This document shows positions 1-5,281 of a DNA stretch of 5,281 nucleotides, piece by piece. The notes beneath the pieces were generated by a model. That model saw only the letters and a program-made list of their open reading frames with translations. It did no database searches and had not been told where the DNA came from. Position 1 is the stretch's first letter. Each line of letters starts with the position of its first letter. This DNA is from Streptomyces roseoverticillatus (lineage in GTDB: Bacteria; Actinomycetota; Actinomycetes; Streptomycetales; Streptomycetaceae), in NCBI RefSeq assembly GCF_000719265.1, contig NZ_JOFL01000052.1:1-5281 (forward strand), given 5' to 3'. Made by a program: the position numbers and the translations under genes.

Positions 1-194
1 ACCGCGAACAACGCCGGCTGCGTAAACCCCGTCGCGTCCAACCGCTCCGCATCGGCGAACATCACCTCACGCAGCTCACCGTCGAAATGCCCCAGCACCC
101 CGTCCAGCGCCTCCGCGAACACCGGAAAACGCGCAGCCAGCTCCCGGCCCATGCCCACCCGCTGGGCACCCTGACCCGAGAACAGCATCGCGCA
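1..194 (-). other. Acyltransferase (AT) domain, N-terminal fragment, probably malonyl-type
   Basis: The fragment starts with [19 protein letters not shown] (from about residue 550) and runs to the window edge at FTQPALFA. The GQGAQ motif is the usual AT start. The GHSxG nucleophile and the HAFH/YASH motif are outside the window. The REVMFAD block and FTQPALFA look more like malonyl-specific ATs than methylmalonyl-specific ones, which usually carry GQGSQW and VVQPALxA. That is a weak, family-level inference. Confidence 0.85.
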
Positions 195-1841
195 CTTCCC
201 GGCCACGTCCCCGGCCACGCCGCGCGCGACCTCGGCGGTCCCGTCCTCGCCCACCAGCAGGACCGCGCGGTGCTCCAGATGTGCCCGGGACGTCGCCAGG
301 GAGAATCCCACGTCGAGCGGGGACGGGCCGGTCAGCCCGGAGATCCGCTCCAGCTGCGCGGTCAGCGCGGCCTCGGACGCGGCGGAGACCGGCCACGGCA
401 CGGCGGCCGGCGAGATCTTCGGCTCGTCCTCGGTGGCGGGCCGCTCGGCGGCCGGCGCCTGCTCGATGACGACGTGGGCGTTCGTACCGCTGATCCCGAA
501 CGACGACACGCCCGCCCGCCAAGGCCGGTCCACCTCGGGCCACGCCCCGGCCTCGGTCAGCAGCTCGACCGCGCCGGACGACCAGTCCACGTGCGACGAC
601 GGCGCGTCCACGTGCAGCGTCTTCGGCAGCACGCCGTGCCGCATCGCGAGGATGACCTTGATGATCCCCGCCACGCCCGCCGCGGCCTGTGTGTGCCCGA
701 TGTTCGACTTGACCGATCCCAGCCGCAGCGGGTGCCCGGGGTCACGGTCCTGCCCGTACGTGGCCAGCAGCGCCTGCGCCTCGATGGGGTCGCCGAGCGT
801 CGTGCCCGTGCCGTGGGCCTCGACGGCGTCCACTTCGGACGCCGACAGCCCGGCGTTCGCCAGCGCCTGCAGGATCACGCGCTGCTGTGACGGGCCGTTC
901 GGTGCCGTCAGGCCGTTGGAGGCGCCGTCCTGGTTCACCGCCGAGCCGCGGACGACGGCCAGGATCGCGTGCCCGTTGCGCTGCGCGTCGGAAAGGCGTT
1001 CCAGGACGAGGACGCCTGCGCCCTCGGACCAGGTCGTGCCGTCGGCCGCATCCGCGAACGCCTTGCAGCGGCCGTCCGCCGCCAGCCCGCCCTGCCGGCC
1101 GAACCCGGCGAAGCTCATCGGGCTCGACAGCACCGTCACACCGCCGGCCAGCGCCAGCGAGCACTCGCCCGAGCGCAGCGCGTGGGCCGCCAGGTGCAGC
1201 GAGACGAGGGAGGACGAGCACGCGGTGTCAACGGTGACCGCCGGCCCCTCCAGGCCGAAGCTGTAGGAGATCCGGCCGGAGAGGACGCTGCCCGCAAGGC
1301 CGGTGCTGGCATGGCCTTCGACGTCCTCACGGGAGTTCATCACGACGCCGACGTAGTCGACGCCGTTCGTACCGGCGAACACACCGGTCTCACTGCCCCG
1401 CAGGGAATCGGGGTCGATGCCGGCCCGCTCCAGGGCTTCCCAGGAGGTCTCCAGCAGCAGCCGCTGCTGAGGGTCCATCGCCACGGCCTCGCGCGGCGAG
1501 ATCCCGAAGAAGCCGGCGTCGAAGGCGGCGGCGTCGACGAAGCCGCCCTCGGCCGGCGTACGCGTTCCGTCTCCGTCACGGACGCCGTCACCGTCGCCCG
1601 TCAGGAGGCCGAGGTCCCAGCCGCGGTCCGTGGGGAAGTCCGAGATGCCGTCCCGGCCCTCGTGCAGCAACTCCCAGAATTCTTCCGGGGTCCGCACTCC
1701 GCCCGGAAACCGGCAGGACATTCCGACGATGGCGATGGGCTCCTGCTTGCCGGACTCGGCCTCCAGCAGCCGTTGGCGGGTCTGGTGCAGATCGGCCGTG
1801 ACCCACTTGAGGTAGTCAACGAGCTTGCTGTCTTCAGGCAT
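1..1841 (-). CDS. Modular type I polyketide synthase, N-terminal part (docking-KS-AT start), 3' truncated by window edge
   Basis: The frame is open from ATG at 1841-1839 through position 1 with no stop, giving 613 complete codons. The start is well supported: it is preceded by a purine-rich ribosome binding site, and the protein opens with [14 protein letters not shown], a typical N-terminal docking helix of actinomycete cis-AT PKSs, about 33 residues before the KS. A complete KS follows (about residues 34-458) with Cys208, His343 and His383. Then comes a KS-AT linker (about 459-549) and the first part of an AT (from about 550, with [10 protein letters not shown] near residues 556-565) before the window ends. 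As the first module of its protein, the KS should take the growing chain from the ACP of the upstream-encoded PKS and condense it with the extender loaded by its own AT. Any reductive domains, the ACP and further modules lie beyond the window. I cannot name the gene or the product. Confidence 0.96.
   Translation of the reverse strand, partial: MPEDSKLVDYLKWVTADLHQTRQRLLEAESGKQEPIAIVGMSCRFPGGVRTPEEFWELLHEGRDGISDFPTDRGWDLGLLTGDGDGVRDGDGTRTPAEGGFVDAAAFDAGFFGISPREAVAMDPQQRLLLETSWEALERAGIDPDSLRGSETGVFAGTNGVDYVGVVMNSREDVEGHASTGLAGSVLSGRISYSFGLEGPAVTVDTACSSSLVSLHLAAHALRSGECSLALAGGVTVLSSPMSFAGFGRQGGLAADGRCKAFADAADGTTWSEGAGVLVLERLSDAQRNGHAILAVVRGSAVNQDGASNGLTAPNGPSQQRVILQALANAGLSASEVDAVEAHGTGTTLGDPIEAQALLATYGQDRDPGHPLRLGSVKSNIGHTQAAAGVAGIIKVILAMRHGVLPKTLHVDAPSSHVDWSSGAVELLTEAGAWPEVDRPWRAGVSSFGISGTNAHVVIEQAPAAERPATEDEPKISPAAVPWPVSAASEAALTAQLERISGLTGPSPLDVGFSLATSRAHLEHRAVLLVGEDGTAEVARGVAGDVAGKCAMLFSGQGAQRVGMGRELAARFPVFAEALDGVLGHFDGELREVMFADAERLDATGFTQPALFA
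468..1742 (-). other. Ketosynthase (KS) domain, complete, catalytic triad intact
   Basis: The KS catalyses decarboxylative Claisen condensation of the incoming chain with the extender. It spans about residues 34-458. The nucleophile motif is [11 protein letters not shown] with Cys208 (1220-1218). The two catalytic histidines are in [12 protein letters not shown] (His343, 815-813) and [12 protein letters not shown] (His383, 695-693). The domain ends with [18 protein letters not shown]. Because Cys is present rather than Gln, this is an extending KS and not a KSQ loading domain. The KS-AT linker follows to about position 194. One loop (residues 82-92, 1598-1566) is an unusual Gly/Asp-rich run. 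Confidence 0.97.
1743..1841 (-). other. N-terminal PKS docking domain (coiled coil)
   Basis: Residues 1-33 form a single predicted helix ([20 protein letters not shown], then QRLLEAE) with heptad-like hydrophobic spacing. It leads directly into the KS start ([15 protein letters not shown]). It resembles the N-terminal docking coiled coils of DEBS-like PKS subunits, which dimerise and bind the C-terminal docking helix of the upstream subunit. This marks the protein as one that receives its chain from another polypeptide. A loading module would normally not start this way. Confidence 0.88.
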
Positions 1842-1850
1842 AACGAGAAA

Positions 1851-1858
1851 CCTTCCCT
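1851..1858 (-). promoter_or_regulatory. Ribosome binding site of the downstream PKS gene
   Basis: Read on the minus strand, the sequence is AGGGAAGG, ending 9 bases before the ATG at 1841. It is an imperfect but purine-rich Shine-Dalgarno sequence at normal spacing and supports the chosen start. It lies in the 36-base gap (1842-1877) between the two PKS genes. I see no hairpin terminator or convincing promoter there, so the downstream gene is probably read from the same transcript. Confidence 0.7.
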
Positions 1859-1877
1859 GTGAAATGTGGAGGCCGGG

Positions 1878-4800
1878 CTAGCGAGCGCTGTGACGGCCGA
1901 GCTCGTTGTCGATGAAGGCGAAGATCTCATCCGTGCCGGCCGCTTCGATCCGTTCGGCGACCTGGGCGCCGCCGGCCTCCGCCCCGGCTCCTCGCCACTT
2001 CTCCAGCATCTGGAACAGCCGGCTGGAAACCGCCGACCTGGTACGGGCGTCCAGCTCGCCGGCGGTGAGCGCGGAGTCGATCCGTGCGAGGTCCGCGAGG
2101 AGTGCGGAGCCGGCGTCGGCCACGGCCTCGTCCACGAGCTGCGGAACGAGGTGGGCGGCGAGCACGGTGGGGCTGGGGTAGTCGAACACGAGGGTCGCGG
2201 ACAGGCGCAGGCCCGTCGCGGCGGTGAGCCGGTTGCGGAGCTCGACCGCGGTCAGCGAGTCGAAGCCCAGGTCGCGGAACTCCCGCCGTGCGTCCACAGC
2301 GCCGGGCGACGCATGGCCCAGCACGGCCGCCGCCTCGGCCCGTACGAGTTCGGTCACGAGGCGCGTGCGCTCCTCCGGCCGTGCCTCCCGCAGCCGGTGG
2401 CCGAACGTAGCGGCGGCCCCGGCACCACCCGTGGCGCCCGCCGCCGTGCGCCGGACTCCCTTGAGGAGGCCGCGCAGCAGCGGCGGCACCTCGCCGGGGA
2501 CGCGCGTGCCCGTGGCGACCGGGCCGACCGGCACGAGGTGCGTCCCGCCCGACGCGGTGGCCGCGTCGAACAGTGCCAGCCCCTGTCCGGCCGACAGCGG
2601 CGGCACCCCGGACGCGGCGATGCGCCGCATGTCCGCCCCGGACAGGGTGCCCGTCATGCCGCTGCCCTGTGCCCACGCGCCCCAGGCCAGGGACTGCGCG
2701 GGCAGACCGCGCGCCGCGCGGTGGCGGGCCAGCGCGTCGAGGAAGGCGTTGCCGGCGGCGTAGTTGCCCTGGCCGGCGCTGCCCAGGACACCCGAGATCG
2801 AGGAGTACATGACGAAGGCGGCGAGTTCCTTCTCCCGCGTGAGCTCGTGCAGGTGCCAGGCCGCGTCCGCCTTCGGGCGCAGCACGTCCGACAAGCGGTC
2901 CGCGGACAGCGAGGTGACCACGCCGTCGTCCAGTACACCCGCCGTGTGGACGACGGCGGTCAGCGGACGGTCCAGGGACGCGAGCAGCCGCGCGACCGCG
3001 TCGCGGTCCGCCACGTCGCACGCCGCGACGGCCACGACGGCGCCGAGGGCCGTCAGTTCTTCGCGCAGTACGGCCGCGCCCGGGGCGGCCTCGCCCCGGC
3101 GGCTCACCAGCGTCAGGTGCTTCACGCCGCGCCCGGCCACGAGATGGCGGGCCAGTACGCCGCCCAGGCCGCCGGTGCCACCGGTGATCAGCACCGTGCC
3201 GTCCGCGTCCCAGGCGGGCGCGGCGGATGCCGACCCGTCTTGTGCCGTCTCCCGCGCCAACCGGCCGACGTGCACGGCGCCTTCGCGTACGAGGAACCGG
3301 TCGTCGCCCGAAGCCGACAGACCCGGCAGGGCCCGGAGCACGGCCGCGACGTCCCCGGCCTCGGCGTCCACCAGGACGAACCGGCCCGGGTGCTCCGACT
3401 GCGCCGACCCCACCAGCCCCCACACCGCGGCACCGGCGAGATCGTCGCCGGACATCGCGCCGCGGGTCACGAAGACCAGCCGCGACGCGGCGAACCGATC
3501 CTCCGCCAGCCACTCCCGCACCAGGCTCAGGGCCTGGGCGGTGCGTTCGTGCACGGAGGCGGGCACGTCGTCCCCCGTACCCGGGACCGGGGCCACGACC
3601 AGATCCGGGACCTCCTCCAGCGACGTCAGGCCCGCCGCGCCGAGCGTCACGCTCCGCGCCTCGCCGGAGACCCGTACGTCCGGGGCCGTCACCCATTCCA
3701 GCCGCAGCAGCGAGCCTTCCTGCGCGGACCGCCGTACGGTCTTGCGGGCCCCCACCACCAGCGCGTCGGCCGTCAGGACCGGCGCGCCCTCGGCGTCCGC
3801 CACGGCGACGGAGTACGCGTCCTCGCCGGTCTTGACGATCCGTATCCGCACCGCCGAAGCGCCACTCGCGTGCAGCGACACCCCGCTCCACGACGACGGC
3901 GCCATGCCGTCGTCGCCCCCGGTCGCCCGGGTCACCGCCTCCAGCAGCGCCGGGTGCAGTCCGAAGGCCCCGGCGTCGTCCGCCTGCTCCGGGAGTGCGG
4001 CCTCGGCGAAGGTCTCGTCGCCCCGGCGCCAGAGCGCGCGCACGGTCCCAAGCGCCGGGCCGTGCTCGTCCTCCCCGGCGAAGTCCTCCGGGTCCACGGC
4101 CACGGCACCGCTGGGCGGCCACACCGGGGCGTCGAAATCCGCTGCCGACGCCGCTGAGCCCAGCAGTACGCCGCTCGCGTGCTCGGTCCACGCCTGGTCC
4201 GCGGCGTCCGCGGCCCGCGCGTGGAAGCGCACCGGGCGCGCGCCCTCCGCGTCGGGGGCACCGACCCGCACCTGAAGGAGAACGTCGTCGGCCAGGGCGA
4301 GGGGTTCGGCGAAGGAGAGTTCGCCGACCCGGTCGCAGCCGGTCAGGTCACCCGCCCGGAAGGCCAGTTCGAGGAATCCGGCGGTGGGGAAGACGGGCAC
4401 GCCGTCGATCACGTGGTCCAGCAGCCAGGGGTGTGTGCGCGGCGACAGCCGGCTCGTGAACAGCGTCTCGGCGGCGTCCGCCAGCGGCAGCGCCGCGCCC
4501 AGCAAGGGGTGCCCGGCGGGCATCAGGCCCGCGGCGGACACGTCGCCCGCCGGGACGGCCGGCTTCGGCCAGTAGCGCTGGTGCTGGAAGGGATAGGTGG
4601 GCAGGTCGGCGCGGCGGGCACCGGTACCGGCGAAGAGGCCGGTCCAGTCCACCCCGACGCCCGCCACGTGCAGCCGCGCGAGAGTGGTCAGGAGGGCCTG
4701 TTCCTCGGAGCGGTCCTTCCGCAGGGCGGGGACCACGACCGGTGTGCCGTCCAGGGTGTGCTGGGCCATGGCGGTGAGGACACCGTCCGGGCCCAGCTCC

Positions 4801-5281
4801 AGGAAGACCGAAGCGCCTTCCGCGGCGAGAGCGCGGACGCCGTCGGCGAAGCGCACCGTCTCCCGGACATGCCGGACCCAGTACTCCGCCGAACAGATCA
4901 GTTCCCCGGCAGCGAGGCCACCGGTCACGTTCGAGACCACCGGGATACCCGGCGTCCTGTACGACAGCCCCTCGGCGACCTGCCGGAAGTCGTCCAGCAT
5001 CGGTTCCATCAGCGGCGAGTGGAACGCGTGGCTCACCGGCAGCCGCCGCGTCTTGCGTCCCTCCGCCGCGAACCCCTCGGCGATGCGCAGCACCTCGGTC
5101 TCGTCCCCGGCGATGACCACCGACTCCGGGCCGTTGACCGCCGCCAGGGACACCCCGTCCACCAGCCGCACGGAAACCTCACCCTCCGCCGCCTGCACAG
5201 CCACCATCGCACCGCCCGCAGGCAGCGCCTGCATCAACCGCGCACGCGCCGCCACCAAAGCACAGGCGTCCTCCAGCGAGA
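1878..5281 (-). CDS. Modular type I polyketide synthase, C-terminal part (AT-DH-KR-ACP-docking), 5' truncated by window edge
   Basis: This is the C-terminal 1133 residues of a large cytosolic modular PKS that elongates a polyketide chain by one unit and passes it on. The frame is open from the window edge at 5281 to a TAG stop at 1880-1878, and the real start lies outside the window. The domain order is AT (C-terminal part, to about 4713), post-AT linker ending near 4566 with a YPFQHQRYW motif, DH (about 4511-3744), KR (about 3710-2484), ACP (about 2402-2151) and a C-terminal docking region (about 2138-1881). No ER lies between DH and KR. The AT carries the malonyl-type HAFH motif, the KR looks active and B-type, and the DH has several altered motifs. 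The next PKS gene starts 36 bases downstream on the same strand, so the two are probably in one operon. Family assignment is certain; gene identity and product are not recognisable. The window holds the last module of this protein. Confidence 0.97.
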   Translation of the reverse strand, partial: SLEDACALVAARARLMQALPAGGAMVAVQAAEGEVSVRLVDGVSLAAVNGPESVVIAGDETEVLRIAEGFAAEGRKTRRLPVSHAFHSPLMEPMLDDFRQVAEGLSYRTPGIPVVSNVTGGLAAGELICSAEYWVRHVRETVRFADGVRALAAEGASVFLELGPDGVLTAMAQHTLDGTPVVVPALRKDRSEEQALLTTLARLHVAGVGVDWTGLFAGTGARRADLPTYPFQHQRYWPKPAVPAGDVSAAGLMPAGHPLLGAALPLADAAETLFTSRLSPRTHPWLLDHVIDGVPVFPTAGFLELAFRAGDLTGCDRVGELSFAEPLALADDVLLQVRVGAPDAEGARPVRFHARAADAADQAWTEHASGVLLGSAASAADFDAPVWPPSGAVAVDPEDFAGEDEHGPALGTVRALWRRGDETFAEAALPEQADDAGAFGLHPALLEAVTRATGGDDGMAPSSWSGVSLHASGASAVRIRIVKTGEDAYSVAVADAEGAPVLTADALVVGARKTVRRSAQEGSLLRLEWVTAPDVRVSGEARSVTLGAAGLTSLEEVPDLVVAPVPGTGDDVPASVHERTAQALSLVREWLAEDRFAASRLVFVTRGAMSGDDLAGAAVWGLVGSAQSEHPGRFVLVDAEAGDVAAVLRALPGLSASGDDRFLVREGAVHVGRLARETAQDGSASAAPAWDADGTVLITGGTGGLGGVLARHLVAGRGVKHLTLVSRRGEAAPGAAVLREELTALGAVVAVAACDVADRDAVARLLASLDRPLTAVVHTAGVLDDGVVTSLSADRLSDVLRPKADAAWHLHELTREKELAAFVMYSSISGVLGSAGQGNYAAGNAFLDALARHRAARGLPAQSLAWGAWAQGSGMTGTLSGADMRRIAASGVPPLSAGQGLALFDAATASGGTHLVPVGPVATGTRVPGEVPPLLRGLLKGVRRTAAGATGGAGAAATFGHRLREARPEERTRLVTELVRAEAAAVLGHASPGAVDARREFRDLGFDSLTAVELRNRLTAATGLRLSATLVFDYPSPTVLAAHLVPQLVDEAVADAGSALLADLARIDSALTAGELDARTRSAVSSRLFQMLEKWRGAGAEAGGAQVAERIEAAGTDEIFAFIDNELGRHSAR
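1881..2138 (-). other. C-terminal PKS docking domain
   Basis: The last roughly 86 residues after the ACP form a helical tail. It has a helix rich in Leu and Asp ([18 protein letters not shown]), a second helix ([14 protein letters not shown]), a Gly/Ala linker, and a terminal helix ([14 protein letters not shown]) just before the stop. This is the three-helix layout of the DEBS-like class of docking domains, where the first helices dimerise and the last helix binds the N-terminal coiled coil of the next PKS subunit. The neighbouring gene begins with the matching partner type. Confidence 0.85.
2151..2402 (-). other. Acyl carrier protein (ACP) domain
   Basis: The ACP carries the extender and then the growing chain on a phosphopantetheine arm. 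The attachment motif is [16 protein letters not shown], with the modified Ser encoded at 2258-2256, an exact match to the family consensus. It is followed by the usual helix and [13 protein letters not shown]. It is the last catalytic or carrier domain of this protein, and no thioesterase follows. The chain is therefore expected to move on to another polypeptide, in line with the docking region after it. Confidence 0.96.
2484..3710 (-). other. Ketoreductase (KR) domain, apparently active, B-type (B1-like)
   Basis: The KR uses NADPH to reduce the beta-keto group on the ACP-bound chain. It comprises a structural subdomain (starting near LLRLEWV, about 3710) and a catalytic Rossmann subdomain. 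The nucleotide-binding motif TGGTGGLG lies within 3197-3162. The catalytic residues are all present: Lys in [11 protein letters not shown] (2873-2871), Ser in YSSISG (2801-2799), Tyr in [11 protein letters not shown] (2762-2760) and Asn (2750-2748). The LDD motif at 2933-2925 marks B-type KRs, which by the established PKS rules give a D-configured hydroxyl. There is no Trp at the A-type position, and the residue two after the catalytic Tyr is Ala rather than Pro, which fits B1, the non-epimerising class. The alpha-carbon should carry no methyl anyway if the AT loads malonyl. Confidence 0.93.
3744..4511 (-). other. Dehydratase (DH) domain with altered catalytic motifs, probably inactive or impaired
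   Basis: A PKS DH removes water from the beta-hydroxyacyl-ACP made by the KR. This domain begins with [12 protein letters not shown] at 4511 and has the double-hotdog layout. The catalytic histidine motif HxxxGxxxxP is intact ([10 protein letters not shown], 4415-4386). Elsewhere it departs from the family. The usual YGPxFQG motif reads HGPALGT (4064-4044), losing Tyr, Phe and Gln. The second catalytic motif, usually HPALLDxxxQ/H, reads [10 protein letters not shown] (3956-3927), so the catalytic Asp is Glu (3941-3939) and the partner Gln/His is Arg (3929-3927). The C-terminal [10 protein letters not shown] block is normal, and the frame is open throughout. The fold looks kept, and I infer that dehydration is lost or weak. 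It could still be partly active, since Glu can sometimes replace Asp. Confidence 0.88.
4566..5281 (-). other. Acyltransferase (AT) domain, C-terminal part, malonyl-type, plus post-AT linker
   Basis: The domain selects the extender acyl-CoA and loads it onto the ACP of the module. The window starts just after where the GHSxG nucleophile motif should be: the first visible residues, [20 protein letters not shown], are the stretch that normally follows it. The specificity and catalytic-His motif is HAFH at 5030-5019. In actinomycete PKSs HAFH goes with malonyl-CoA and YASH with methylmalonyl-CoA. Other expected AT landmarks are present: a [10 protein letters not shown] block, a [12 protein letters not shown] block and an [10 protein letters not shown] block. 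The post-AT linker ends with YPFQHQRYW near 4594-4568, the usual boundary before DH. The specificity call rests on one motif, because the GHSxG region cannot be read. Confidence 0.92.

Noticed and set aside
433..1266. Plus-strand open frame of 277 codons, and other long plus-strand frames opposite the KS region
   Set aside because: They lie opposite conserved KS motifs on the minus strand and show no family features or plausible ribosome binding site.
1842..1877. A terminator or promoter between the two genes
   Set aside because: The 36-base gap has no clear hairpin with a run of T and no recognisable -35/-10 pair. Only a ribosome binding site is supported.
3162..3760. A possible enoylreductase between DH and KR
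   Set aside because: The sequence after DH is the KR structural subdomain followed directly by the KR Rossmann motif. There is no room for an ER of about 300 residues and no ER nucleotide-binding motif.
1866..4157. A long plus-strand open frame of 763 codons opposite the first PKS gene
   Set aside because: Its translation is an Arg/Gly/Ala/Pro-rich shadow with no recognisable domain. The minus strand here encodes unbroken DH, KR, ACP and docking sequence. Long antisense frames are expected at this GC content.
1927..4191. Second minus-strand open frame of 754 codons in another frame
   Set aside because: Its composition is Arg/Gly-rich and it overlaps the real PKS frame, where the DH, KR and ACP motifs all fall. 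It is a GC-driven shadow.
5256..5258. TTG at 5258-5256 as the start of the first PKS gene
   Set aside because: The frame stays open upstream to the window edge and encodes SLEDACA, which is internal AT sequence. The codon is an internal Leu, and the true start is outside the window.
1..5281. TTA codons, which could imply bldA control
   Set aside because: No in-frame TTA codon occurs in either PKS gene within the window. The few matching triplets are out of frame or at the gene boundary.

Overview
The window is very GC-rich with a strong G/C third-position bias and lies entirely inside a modular type I (cis-AT) polyketide synthase (PKS) locus. It is typical of an actinomycete such as Streptomyces or a relative. 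The species and the product cannot be named from the sequence alone. All coding sequence is on the minus strand, so transcription runs from position 5281 towards 1.

Region 1 (5281 to 1878) is the 3' part of one PKS gene, ending in a TAG stop. In protein order it encodes most of an acyltransferase (AT) with the malonyl-type HAFH motif, a dehydratase (DH), a ketoreductase (KR) with intact catalytic residues and a B-type LDD motif, an acyl carrier protein (ACP) and a C-terminal docking domain. There is no enoylreductase. The ketosynthase (KS) and the AT active-site serine lie upstream of the window. Region 2 (1877 to 1842) is a 36-base intergenic gap with a purine-rich ribosome binding site and no visible promoter or terminator. 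Region 3 (1841 to 1) is the 5' part of a second PKS gene: an N-terminal coiled-coil docking domain, a complete KS with its Cys-His-His triad, a linker, and the start of an AT that the window edge cuts off.

The two genes look co-transcribed and collinear. The ACP of the first protein should hand its chain to the KS of the second through the paired docking domains. The first module adds an acetate (malonyl) unit and reduces the beta-keto group to a D-configured hydroxyl. Whether it then dehydrates is the most interesting question here: the DH keeps its catalytic histidine motif, but the catalytic Asp is replaced by Glu, the paired Gln/His by Arg, and the YGPxFQG-type motif has decayed. I read this as an inactive or impaired DH, giving a beta-hydroxy unit rather than an alkene. 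I see no RNA gene, mobile element, CRISPR array or unrelated gene. The window is an ordinary PKS junction, not a new system.
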